A stretch of DNA of 21,610 nucleotides from Gammaproteobacteria bacterium (GTDB taxonomy: Bacteria; Pseudomonadota; Gammaproteobacteria; DRJJ01): the NCBI GenBank assembly GCA_011052255.1, contig DRJJ01000037.1, forward strand, positions 1 through 21,610, read 5' to 3'. The notes beneath the pieces are model-generated. The model was not told where the DNA came from. It worked only from the letters and a program-made list of their open reading frames with translations, and searched no databases. Both the position numbers and the translations under genes were made by a program. Every line of letters begins with the position of its first letter. The first letter of the stretch is position 1. Of the stretch, positions 1 to 7,306 are shown in pieces.

Positions 1-597
1 AAAGACGGCGGGAACTGTCACCCTTCGGGCGTTTGCAATACTGTCCAGCTCATGCGGTATCTGTTCGGCGATCATGCGGGTCAGCCATTTGAAGTGCCAC
101 CAGCCTGATTGTGATAGGATCACCTCACGCAGAGCCGGTGGGTTTTGTACCAGTAAACCATCAATCGGGTGACGTGCCGCAAGGTAAAGCGCACTTACGC
201 TGCCGAGACTGCCGCCAGCAACAATTACGGGTGTTTCTCCGGCAACCTGCAAAACTTCCTGCAGTGCACGTTCGGCCATTGCCGGCATTTTTTTCAGACT
301 AGCCGTGCCGCTGCTTTTACCGTAGCCGGGAGGATTGACTGCCCAGATTTCGATGCACGATTGTGACCAGCAGTTCTCGACAAAATCAGTTTCGTGCTCG
401 GCGCGACTGGCCGTACCGGGAAACTCTAACAGGTACAGTTCGGGCGTTGCCAGCGTGTCCACTCCAACACGGTGTACCCATACTTCCAGTTCACCGTCGC
501 CATGCGGAAGTCGCGAAGGACTTTTTTCCGGTACATGGATATCATGCCGGGTGGATTGAAGAATGATTCGATCTGTGAGCCAACTTAGAAAACTCAT
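1..597 (-). CDS. alpha/beta hydrolase fold protein, C-terminus cut by the window edge
   Basis: This open frame of 199 codons starts at the ATG at 597-595 and runs off the left edge without a stop. It has the signs of an alpha/beta hydrolase: an oxyanion-type segment around residues 59-63 (FPGTA), the motif NPPGYGKS at 89-96, and the nucleophile elbow GGSLG at 128-132 with Ser130 as the predicted nucleophile. The catalytic Asp and His would lie beyond the edge and cannot be checked. No signal peptide is evident, so it is probably cytosolic. The substrate is unknown. It follows the unrecognised gene at 605-1813 after only 7 bases, so the two are probably co-transcribed. There is no obvious Shine-Dalgarno sequence, which fits translational coupling. 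The fold call is fairly secure; any specific enzyme name would be a guess. Confidence 0.8.
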   Translation of the reverse strand, partial: MSFLSWLTDRIILQSTRHDIHVPEKSPSRLPHGDGELEVWVHRVGVDTLATPELYLLEFPGTASRAEHETDFVENCWSQSCIEIWAVNPPGYGKSSGTASLKKMPAMAERALQEVLQVAGETPVIVAGGSLGSVSALYLAARHPIDGLLVQNPPALREVILSQSGWWHFKWLTRMIAEQIPHELDSIANARRVTVPAVF

Positions 598-604
598 ATT
601 ACGT

Positions 605-1813
605 TTAAATGAAGAATGCAGTGCCGTAGGGCGTCGTACCCTTAGGGCTGTAATGGATTGAATAACGTTTGCCATTGCGACGCTGTAGAAGACCTGCGGC
701 ATCAAGCTCAGCAGGAATGTCTGTCGGTAGCATTTCGTGGTGCCTCATAATGTAACGTAACGCGAGAGGTGCGCGCAGAAATAATCCTCTCAAGTTAGCA
801 TGGGCAAACTCCTTCATCCAGACTTCTGTGGTACCGAGCAGTGGCTCGGGCAGTTTATCCAGGATTACGCCTTCATTTTGCCCATTGGCAATTAGCCGTT
901 TCACGGTCAGTAAGACAGTGTGGCGTGCCAGGGTTGCACAGGAACGTACCAGTGGGTGGTAGGTGTCCTGTTCTGGGGGGAGAAGTACTTGTTCCAGTGC
1001 CTGCGGATCTGATGTTTTTATACGCTTGAGCAGTTCGCTCCACTGGTGGTGGATATCTTGCTCAGCATCGTCACCTGGAGGTATATGTTTCAGCCAGGCT
1101 TCCTCTCCACCTGCCAACATGTGTGCCAATGTGTCGCGTGCCACACCATCTCCCAATGTTACCGTTGACATGAACAGCTCAGCCAGTCCTTTTTTGCCGC
1201 CCGGTAACCGCAAAGGATAGCTATACCAGTCGCGCCCTTCCAGGACATCTTCCAGAAATTTCTGCGATCCGGCGAAGACCCGCAGGCTCAGCCAGTAGAC
1301 TTGTGCCTCGTCGTCCATGCCTGTGCGGAATTTCCAGCTGACATCTGGGCGCCGCCAGGATACCCAGCTGAATACAAGGTCGGGAATCCGTGGATCAGCA
1401 CCGATCTCGGTATCAGCAAGGTTGAGTAACTCGGGTCCCTTGCCAGGTTCAAAAATGAAACGCAGTTGAACATGTTGCAAGGGCCCGAGTCGGCCACCCT
1501 CACCAAAGGGTACCAGTGTGAGTTCAACACTCTCTAATCCGTCAAGCGAAACACGCATGCTGTGTAACACGGTAGATTTTTCAAATGGGTTGCCACCGTA
1601 GTTGACATTTCTCAGAACGATAAGGGCTTGATCGCCTTTTGGTTTACTGGCCGGCCAGTCGACCAGTACGGGGATTGCTGCTGCCATGTATCCCCCGGGG
1701 ATAACGTCAAGATCGCTACGTAATCGCATTATTTGTGTCTCATGTTCCACCCAGGAAAGAATCTGACTTGGGGTCAGGGTTCTGTACTGGCTGTCAGCGT
1801 CGATCTCGTTCAT
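605..1813 (-). CDS. conserved-looking protein of unknown function, 402 aa
   Basis: I do not recognise the family. The frame is long and free of stops, with a composition typical of a soluble protein. There is no signal peptide, no membrane segment, and no Cys/His cluster suggesting metal binding. The N-terminal half has alternating hydrophobic stretches consistent with beta structure. It includes an 'SLDGLESVELTLVPFGEGG' segment around residues 89-107 and aromatic-rich repeats such as VFSWVSW and VYWLSLRVF. The C-terminal third (about residues 265-350) looks helical, and the tail ends in a basic, Tyr-rich stretch. The start is the ATG at 1813-1811; no strong ribosome site precedes it. It is followed after 7 bases by the alpha/beta hydrolase gene, so it may act with that enzyme. 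No function is assigned. Confidence 0.7.
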   Translation of the reverse strand: MNEIDADSQYRTLTPSQILSWVEHETQIMRLRSDLDVIPGGYMAAAIPVLVDWPASKPKGDQALIVLRNVNYGGNPFEKSTVLHSMRVSLDGLESVELTLVPFGEGGRLGPLQHVQLRFIFEPGKGPELLNLADTEIGADPRIPDLVFSWVSWRRPDVSWKFRTGMDDEAQVYWLSLRVFAGSQKFLEDVLEGRDWYSYPLRLPGGKKGLAELFMSTVTLGDGVARDTLAHMLAGGEEAWLKHIPPGDDAEQDIHHQWSELLKRIKTSDPQALEQVLLPPEQDTYHPLVRSCATLARHTVLLTVKRLIANGQNEGVILDKLPEPLLGTTEVWMKEFAHANLRGLFLRAPLALRYIMRHHEMLPTDIPAELDAAGLLQRRNGKRYSIHYSPKGTTPYGTAFFI

Positions 1814-2027
1814 ATAGATATTTCAAGTTCCGGAGTTCAAATATTGAAAATCATTTTTATTCAAATTCCATTTTTAGTGTATACATGTCTAGCTGAAGTG
1901 TCGTTTTATAAAAAAACTCATTTCGGATAAAAGACGTTAAAATAGTTAGACGATTTATAGGTTAAAAAGCAGTTTTACATATAAAATCACTGCTGTCCCG
2001 AATGGCGCTAAGTTAAGATACTTTAGC

Positions 2028-2273
2028 ATGGCATTCATATGCGGTGTGGAGATTCCACCATCTCATGTCTGGGCCTGGTCAAACCCTGGTAGTTTTTTGG
2101 CCTCCGTTTTACACACCGAGGCTCTTTACGTCCCGGTCGCTGGACGTATCACTGACGTTGCAAGACTGTCGCTAAGCAGTGATATTAATCGACTTTGCAA
2201 AAGCGGCAAGGTATCGGCTTGCCTGATAACTGAGATTGGCCGGAAAGTGGAGTTGGGGAAGGAGATTTTTTGA
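2028..2273 (+). CDS. doubtful small ORF, 81 aa
   Basis: An ATG-initiated frame of 81 codons in an otherwise empty region. No Shine-Dalgarno sequence precedes the ATG, the predicted peptide matches nothing I recognise, and it has no signal peptide, membrane segment or motif. It is followed by a second tiny frame (ATG at 2276, 21 codons, ending TAA) preceded by a GGAG. The same DNA contains several hairpins, so an RNA or decayed-gene explanation is at least as likely as a real protein. It is kept at low confidence only because nothing else explains the stretch. Confidence 0.12.
   Translation: MAFICGVEIPPSHVWAWSNPGSFLASVLHTEALYVPVAGRITDVARLSLSSDINRLCKSGKVSACLITEIGRKVELGKEIF
2046..2223. other. 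cluster of short inverted repeats, possible structured RNA
   Basis: Four hairpins can be drawn in under 180 bases. GTGGA/TCCAC pair at 2046-2050 and 2054-2058. GCCTC/GAGGC pair at 2100-2104 and 2118-2122. TACGTCC/GGACGTA pair perfectly over 7 bp at 2127-2133 and 2142-2148 with an 8-base loop. GGCAAG/CTTGCC pair perfectly over 6 bp at 2205-2210 and 2218-2223 with a 7-base loop. The pairings are seen directly. That they form an RNA is inference, because short stems also arise by chance, and no promoter or terminator pair delimits a transcript. Confidence 0.2.
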
Positions 2274-2426
2274 TAATGGTGACAGAAGTCAGCAAGAATT
2301 GGCGAAGATGGCAGGTCGAACGGCTAGCCAGTTACGCGTAAACTACCCGTGGACTTAGGGAAAATGGGCGTTTATTCTTCCTGTACTCGGTCATGAAAAC
2401 GAATATCGTGTAACCGACAGTCCATT

Positions 2427-3692
2427 TCAAAATCCTCGTAAGGCAATAGCCTGGTTGACCCGTCCAATGGCCAGATCATAGGCTGCAGTACGCAGATCCG
2501 TGTTGCGTTGTTGTGCCAGGTCACGGACCTGTTCATAGACCCGGCCAAGACGTTGCTCCAGGCGTTGCAGCACAGTGTCGCGTTCCCAGGGGAACTCCTG
2601 CAGGTTCTGTACCCATTCGTAATAGGAGGCCAGTACCCCGCCCGCATTTGCCAGGAGATCGGGCACGACCGTAATGCCCCGCTCCCGCAGGGTCGTATCC
2701 GCCAGGTGGGTCACCGGGATATTGGCCGCCTCCACCACCAGACGAGCCCGAATGGTCCCGGCATTGTCGCAATCGATGGTGGCCTCGATGGCCGCCGGGA
2801 TCAGGATGTCACACGGCAGTTCCAGCAGTTCGGCATTACTGATTGGCTCCGTGCCCGGCAGGTCTTCAAGCCAGCCGGTTGCGGCGACGTGACGCCGGGC
2901 GCGCTCGATATCGATGCCGGCGTTGCAGATGACACCACTGCGGGCATCGGACAGGGCGATCACCCGGGTGCCCATCGCGTCAAGACACTGTGCCGTGTGA
3001 AATCCAACATTACCAAAGCCCTGAACCACAACCGACGCATCTTTGATGGGCAAAGAGATCTCACTAGCCACCTTGCCTGTAAGGTAGGCGACACCGTGGC
3101 CAGTCGCCTCCAGGCGCCCGGCCGATCCGCCCAGTTCTATAGGTTTACCCGTCACAATGGCTGGGGTATAACCGTGATTCTTGCTGTATTCCTCGAGGAT
3201 CCAGGCCATCACCTGTGGGTTGGTGCCGACGTCCGGCGCCGGGATGTCATGGTGCACACCGAACACCGGCGCCATTTTCTGCACAAAGCGCTTGGTAAGA
3301 ATTTCCAGTGCGTATTGGCTCAACTGGGTCGTATCGACGGCAATACCCCCCTTGGCACCACCGAAAGGGACGTCCACCAGCGCGGTCTTCCAGGTCATGA
3401 GCTGGGCCAGGGCGCGGATCTCGCCCAGGTTGACCGATGGATGGAAGCGCAGTCCGCCCTTGAAGGGCCCGCGCGCATGATTGTGTTGCACCCGGTAGCC
3501 CGTGTAGGTGTGCAGTTCGCCACCATCATCATCCGCGCGATGTGGGCGCAGGGGAATACTGACAGTTGTTTCCCGGAATGCCGATAGCAGAAGCTCCCGT
3601 TGCGCGGTCTCGAGTTGTAGCGACTCGAACGCCCGTCCCAGAAAATGGGTTTGCGTATCATGACATTGACAGTGTTTGCGTTCACCCGGCAT
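2427..3692 (-). CDS. gdhA: Glu/Leu/Phe/Val dehydrogenase family protein, probable glutamate dehydrogenase
   Basis: This cytosolic enzyme most likely interconverts glutamate with 2-oxoglutarate plus ammonium using NAD(P). At 421 residues it has the length of the hexameric bacterial/archaeal family. The substrate-binding segment PFKGGLRFHP is at residues 76-85. The catalytic Lys is in GGAKGG (Lys114), and the catalytic Asp in PAPDVGT (Asp154). The C-terminal Rossmann domain carries GFGNVG at 225-230, followed by an acidic residue in ALSDARSG (Asp249), which hints at NAD preference. The specificity call (Glu rather than Leu/Val) rests on overall resemblance and is less certain than the family. 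The start is the ATG at 3692-3690 after a weak purine-rich stretch. It stands alone, with a perfect 10-bp inverted repeat upstream that could be an operator. Confidence 0.93.
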   Translation of the reverse strand: MPGERKHCQCHDTQTHFLGRAFESLQLETAQRELLLSAFRETTVSIPLRPHRADDDGGELHTYTGYRVQHNHARGPFKGGLRFHPSVNLGEIRALAQLMTWKTALVDVPFGGAKGGIAVDTTQLSQYALEILTKRFVQKMAPVFGVHHDIPAPDVGTNPQVMAWILEEYSKNHGYTPAIVTGKPIELGGSAGRLEATGHGVAYLTGKVASEISLPIKDASVVVQGFGNVGFHTAQCLDAMGTRVIALSDARSGVICNAGIDIERARRHVAATGWLEDLPGTEPISNAELLELPCDILIPAAIEATIDCDNAGTIRARLVVEAANIPVTHLADTTLRERGITVVPDLLANAGGVLASYYEWVQNLQEFPWERDTVLQRLEQRLGRVYEQVRDLAQQRNTDLRTAAYDLAIGRVNQAIALRGF

Positions 3693-3732
3693 GGTGTTTT
3701 CTCTTGTTGTATACTATTGTTTTCTGCTCGCC

Positions 3733-3773
3733 TTACCAGACTCAAACAGCATCTTGTATCATCAGTCTGGTAA
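3733..3773. promoter_or_regulatory. perfect 10-bp inverted repeat upstream of glutamate dehydrogenase, possible operator
   Basis: TTACCAGACT at 3733-3742 is the exact reverse complement of AGTCTGGTAA at 3764-3773, with 21 bases between the arms. The centre lies about 60 bases upstream of the gdhA start codon, and an AT-rich stretch containing TATAC lies between the repeat and the gene. The position suits a regulator site with two half-sites about three helical turns apart centre to centre, or a 5' leader hairpin. The regulator cannot be named from sequence. Confidence 0.4.
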
Positions 3774-4328
3774 CCCACCGCGTACAGTAATCAAGCTATT
3801 ACATGCATCCGACTGTCAAGTCAAGCAACATCCCGATACCGATTACCACAGCCGAATCTGGTTCGCCCCAGGCCGCATGTCTCATTGCGGGCAAGAATCT
3901 CAAGCGGAATGTTCAGGTCTTGTCTTTTGCCTTTTAAATGGTGTACTTGGAACCTGAATTCGCTAACCCTTGCACATTTGATCAAGGGCCTATTATATTT
4001 GCCAGCCACATTAAAGAGGACGGTAACAGGCTGGCGGGGATATGAAGGCCTATAAGCCAGTAGGTTTCATTTAGCATAGTTCGATTTTACAGCAGAATGT
4101 AGATTGGAATGTACGTTTGACCTACTTTTGAAGATTATTGCATTTAATAGTTAGACATAACATCATATACATGGCTAAGTCTTAGTTAAATATATACGCC
4201 CATGATTAATAATTATTATAAATCATGGGCTGATCACCATAGTTCTAAGCATTATACTCTGCACTTTTGTAACGGAACATAGCAGGGGCTCAAATCGCTA
4301 TTCGTGCATCATTTGAGGCTCACGATGA
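3774..4328. other. AT-rich divergent intergenic region
   Basis: This separates the gdhA start (minus strand) from the transporter-like gene (plus strand), so promoters for both should lie here. It is clearly AT-richer than the coding parts of the window, especially from 4080 to 4260. Short frames exist but have no ribosome sites and no recognisable products. The one clear structure is the inverted repeat at 4198-4230. I see no RNA gene. Confidence 0.5.
4198..4230. promoter_or_regulatory. perfect 10-bp inverted repeat with AT-only centre
   Basis: GCCCATGATT at 4198-4207 pairs exactly with AATCATGGGC at 4221-4230. The 13 bases between are only A and T. No run of T follows on either strand, so it is not a typical intrinsic terminator. 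It lies about 100 bases upstream of the start at 4329, a plausible place for a regulator site or an AT-rich cruciform-prone element. Confidence 0.35.
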
Positions 4329-5519
4329 TTGCTGTCCCGTATCGGTAAATCTGAGAAACACTGCGGAAATACGACAGAAACGAACAGCGTGACAACAAAC
4401 AATTTTAGTTCTGCGATTAGTACGCCGCTGGCATCAATATTTGGTAGCGGGTTCCTTGTGGTTGTGCCTATCCTGGCCAGTGCAGTTGGCCCTTATTCTG
4501 TACTCGCAATGGCAGTGGTTGCAATTGTCGCCTTTCTGGTCGGTGGCATTGTCCGGCACAATATACTCTGTGCTGAGCCTGTACTGGCTGAGGGCAGCAA
4601 GCGGTTCACTGTTATCGCTGAACGGTTTTCAGATCTGGCACTGGTTTTGGCCTACGTGGTTTCGGTCTGCCTTTATATTCACATTCTTTCTACCTTTGTC
4701 CTCGCTAACTTCGATCTGGATACTGATCGCAATAAAAGTATACTGACCACCATAATAATAGGCGTTATTACAGTTATTGGTCTGCTTGGGGGGCTGAAGC
4801 CACTTGAAAAACTGGAACGATGGGCGCTTTATGTGACTATACTGATTCTTGCAGTATTGCTCATTATGTTCGGTATCTATGATGCCAACCAGTTTCTGGC
4901 ACAGCGCCATTTTACTTTACCTGAAATGCCGGAACGTACTGCATGGGAAATTGTAACCATCGTGGCCGGTATGCTTATTGTTGTTCAGGGTTTTGAAACA
5001 ACACGTTATCTGGGTAAATATTTTGACTCAGTTACGCGTATTCGTGCCTCTCGTTGGTCTCAATATTTTTCACTTAGTATCTACGTGTTGTTTGTTGCCC
5101 TCGCGCTACCCATCGTACCGGTATTGAATGGAAATTATGCTGACAACAGTCTGATCAAGCTTGCTGCGACGGCCTCGTTACTTTTACCGATACCCCTGAT
5201 CGTGGCCGCCAGCCTGTCACAATTTTCCGCTGCAGTAGCGGATACCCTGGCAGCGGCTGCCAACATACAGGAAGCAAGCCACCAACGTATCGGCACACGC
5301 TGGGGGTATTTGTTTGTTGGTGTAAGCGCAATGGCGTTGGCCTGGACTAACTCAACCTTTGAAATTATTGCTCTGGCATCGCGTGCCTTCGCATTTTACT
5401 ACCTGCTGCAGTGTCTGGTGGCATTCTCGGTTTGCCGCAACCATCGTGAACGCATTCGTATTGTTTTTATTGCGATTATTCTTGGTTTTGTTCTGATCTT
5501 TGCCGTGCCAGCAGGCTGA
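4329..5519 (+). CDS. polytopic membrane protein, APC/LeuT-fold-like transporter, substrate unknown
   Basis: The protein is 396 residues long and overwhelmingly hydrophobic. About 11 membrane segments can be drawn, near residues 28-50, 54-75, 100-128, 138-158, 165-184, 207-225, 245-266, 277-298, 325-342, 350-372 and 378-395. The first segment contains a small-residue, Gly/Ser-rich break (LASIFGSG), as in the unwound first helix of APC-superfamily amino acid/cation transporters, and the length also suits that group. The assignment is by overall character only. The start taken here is TTG at 4329 with GAGG about 10 bases upstream; a GTG at 4389 in the same frame would remove 20 polar residues and is a real alternative. 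The tandem YHS gene lies 136 bases downstream but appears to have its own promoter. Confidence 0.65.
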   Translation: MLSRIGKSEKHCGNTTETNSVTTNNFSSAISTPLASIFGSGFLVVVPILASAVGPYSVLAMAVVAIVAFLVGGIVRHNILCAEPVLAEGSKRFTVIAERFSDLALVLAYVVSVCLYIHILSTFVLANFDLDTDRNKSILTTIIIGVITVIGLLGGLKPLEKLERWALYVTILILAVLLIMFGIYDANQFLAQRHFTLPEMPERTAWEIVTIVAGMLIVVQGFETTRYLGKYFDSVTRIRASRWSQYFSLSIYVLFVALALPIVPVLNGNYADNSLIKLAATASLLLPIPLIVAASLSQFSAAVADTLAAAANIQEASHQRIGTRWGYLFVGVSAMALAWTNSTFEIIALASRAFAFYYLLQCLVAFSVCRNHRERIRIVFIAIILGFVLIFAVPAG

Positions 5520-5594
5520 ATGAACGCAGATATCGCATTGTGGTGTCGGTGTAACGGCTTGTTTATGCAGGCAGCCCAGCAAAAGCTGAAAATC

Positions 5595-5626
5595 TTGACC
5601 TGTGTGCTACACACATGTTTTACACT
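5595..5626 (+). promoter_or_regulatory. candidate MerR-type promoter for the tandem YHS gene
   Basis: A -35-like TTGACC (5595-5600) and a -10-like TACACT (5621-5626) are separated by 20 bases. That is too long for a normal sigma-70 promoter but is the hallmark spacing of MerR-family promoters. The spacer holds a dyad: ACCTGTGTG at 5598-5606, three bases, then CACACATGT at 5610-5618. It matches in 8 of 9 arm positions, with the inner six perfect. The overall layout (21-bp operator beginning ACC directly at the -35) mirrors promoters of copper and mercury MerR regulators, though the arm sequence differs. The regulator gene is not in the window. The layout is seen; the regulator class is inference. 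Confidence 0.45.
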
Positions 5627-5655
5627 TTCTCTTAAATAAATAAAGGAGAGCGATC

Positions 5656-5961
5656 ATGGCTATTGATCCAGTGTGTGGCATGACAGTTGAAGCGAATAGC
5701 GCGGCGGTGCAGGAAGAGTATCAGGGCACAATCTGGTATTTCTGCTGCGACAGTTGCCGCAGTAAATTTCTGACAGATCCTGCCACTTATACACAACCCG
5801 AGACGATGACTGATCCGGTATGCTGCATGGAGGTATCCACAGATTCGAGTTATCACGTGGAATATGAGGGGAAGACTTACTATTTCTGCTGTGAGTCCTG
5901 TCTCGGCAAGTTCAATATCGAACCTGCGCATTACATACAGATACATTACGCGGAACCGTAG
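5656..5961 (+). CDS. tandem YHS-domain protein, putative metal-binding
   Basis: This small (101 residues), soluble, cytosolic protein consists of two YHS domains. The first has DPVCGM at residues 4-9, then WYFCCDSCRSKF and a DPATY ending. The second has DPVCCM (Gly replaced by Cys) from about residue 53, then YYFCCESCLGKF and an EPAHY ending. YHS domains are Cys-rich modules found alone or fused to copper/heavy-metal P-type ATPases and are thought to bind metal ions. The AGGAG at 5644-5648 lies 7 bases before the ATG, fixing the start. A MerR-like promoter precedes it, which would make it metal-responsive. Together with the four heavy-metal-binding domains of the fusion at 19084-21204, it gives the window a metal-handling theme. 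Confidence 0.88.
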   Translation: MAIDPVCGMTVEANSAAVQEEYQGTIWYFCCDSCRSKFLTDPATYTQPETMTDPVCCMEVSTDSSYHVEYEGKTYYFCCESCLGKFNIEPAHYIQIHYAEP

Positions 5962-6271
5962 TGACAGGCAGTGTTTTCCGCTTCAGGCCCATAACTTCAG
6001 CACAAAATATCGTATTACTACATTTAATAGATTGATGCATATGACGATTCCTGCTAGCTTGCTCTAGTATACGATTGGCATCGACTCGATGCGCTGTGTG
6101 ATTTTACTTTATTATTCAGCATGTGTGGCGCCTGCCGGCGGTAAATCTCAGCAATACCACTAATGCGGTACAGGACGTCCCAGTCTGAAATTATACCGAA
6201 GACCAGCTCGAACATAGGGGTGGTCAGTCGTAAGCTTATCGTTTTGGATACAGCAACAGGGAGGACTGGTA
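5962..6271. other. intergenic region upstream of the 6-phosphogluconate dehydrogenase gene
   Basis: About 310 bases between the YHS gene and gndA. It should contain the gndA-zwf promoter, but no -35/-10 pair stands out. A strong ribosome site, GGGAGGA at 6259-6265, lies at its right end. No gene or RNA is evident. Confidence 0.4.
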
Positions 6272-7285
6272 ATGCAGATTGGTATGGTTGGTTTGGGACG
6301 GATGGGTGCGGCGATGGTTCGCCGCCTGATGCGTGCAGGTCATGAGTGTGTAGTATTCGACCGCAACCCGGAGGTCGTCAGTGAACTGGAGGCGGAAGGT
6401 GCAAGCGGGGTGGCCGATCTGTCTGAGCTCGTGGCCAGACTGGATAAACCCTGCGCTATCTGGGTCATGGTCCCTGCAGCTGTTGTGGGCAGTGTCATCG
6501 AGATGCTGGGCAATGAATTGGCGGCAGGTGATATCCTCATCGACGGCGGAAATTCCTATTACAAGGATGACATTGCCCGCGCTGCACAGCTTAAATCCAC
6601 GGGCATTCACTATCTGGATGTCGGCACCAGTGGTGGTGTATTCGGTCTGGAGCGTGGTTATTGCCTGATGATAGGTGGTGAGACTGAGCCCGTACAACAT
6701 CTTACCCCGGTGTTTTCAGCACTGGCGCCTGGCATGGGCGAGATACAACGCACCATGGGGCAACAGGGTGATCCGACGCCAGCCGAACAGGGCTACCTGC
6801 ACTGTGGCCTAAGCGGCGCGGGGCATTTTGTCAAAATGGTTCATAACGGTATCGAATATGCACTGATGGCTGCATATGCAGAAGGTTTTAATCTTCTGCA
6901 ACACGCCAATGTCGGTAAGCGTAGCACTGACATTGATGCCGAAACTACGCCATTACGTGACCCGGACGCCTTTCAGTACGACATTGATGTTGCCGCTGTG
7001 GCCGAAGTGTGGCGCCGTGGCAGCGTTATTTCCTCCTGGCTGCTGGATCTCAGCGCGGCTGCATTGCATGGCGATCCGAAGCTGGACGGTTTTCAGGGGC
7101 AGGTTTCTGATTCCGGCGAGGGACGCTGGACCAGTATAGCGGCCATTGAATCCGGGTCACCGGTACCGGTACTCAGTACGGCGTTGTATGCACGCTTTAC
7201 TTCACGCGGCGAAAGCGATTTTTCCAACAAGCTGCTAGCCGCCATGCGCTACGGATTTGGTGGCCATCTGGAAAAGAAAAAATAA
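6272..7285 (+). CDS. gndA: 6-phosphogluconate dehydrogenase, decarboxylating, short (GndA) type
   Basis: It oxidises and decarboxylates 6-phosphogluconate to ribulose 5-phosphate in the oxidative pentose phosphate pathway, in the cytosol. The Rossmann motif is GLGRMG at residues 7-12. The residues after the second strand are FDRN (29-32), an Asp-Arg pair that leaves the NAD/NADP preference open. The substrate-binding GTSGG is at 118-122. The active-site helix GHFVKMVHNGIEY (184-196) carries Lys188, His191-Asn192 and Glu195. At 337 residues it belongs to the short class rather than the roughly 470-residue Gnd of enterobacteria. GGGAGGA precedes the ATG by 6 bases. It is followed after 21 bases by zwf, so both oxidative steps are in one transcription unit. 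Confidence 0.95.
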   Translation: MQIGMVGLGRMGAAMVRRLMRAGHECVVFDRNPEVVSELEAEGASGVADLSELVARLDKPCAIWVMVPAAVVGSVIEMLGNELAAGDILIDGGNSYYKDDIARAAQLKSTGIHYLDVGTSGGVFGLERGYCLMIGGETEPVQHLTPVFSALAPGMGEIQRTMGQQGDPTPAEQGYLHCGLSGAGHFVKMVHNGIEYALMAAYAEGFNLLQHANVGKRSTDIDAETTPLRDPDAFQYDIDVAAVAEVWRRGSVISSWLLDLSAAALHGDPKLDGFQGQVSDSGEGRWTSIAAIESGSPVPVLSTALYARFTSRGESDFSNKLLAAMRYGFGGHLEKKK

Positions 7286-7306
7286 CTCTCTTGAGATTAA
7301 TACATC

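Larger units (their letters stand above)
1814..2426. other. 613-base intergenic stretch, mostly without recognisable genes
   Basis: This lies between the start of the 402-residue gene and the end of glutamate dehydrogenase, both on the minus strand. The part nearest 1814-2000 is AT-rich and probably carries the promoter of the 605-1813 gene, but I could not pick a convincing -35/-10 pair. The part from about 2040 to 2225 is denser in GC and holds several short inverted repeats, listed separately. A short plus-strand frame at 2028-2273 overlaps them. I see no tRNA and no terminator with a U-tract. Confidence 0.5.

Noticed and set aside
2508..3587. Long plus-strand open frame of 359 codons opposite glutamate dehydrogenase
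   Set aside because: It is the antisense shadow of a clearly conserved gene; its peptide is His/Arg/Gln-rich with no recognisable motif and no ribosome site.
3821..4009. Minus-strand 62-codon frame in the intergenic region
   Set aside because: No ribosome site, no motif, and composition typical of random open frames in this window.
5519..5594. Possible terminator after the transporter gene
   Set aside because: Only 4-bp complementary pieces (CAGC/GCTG) could be paired and no T-run follows.
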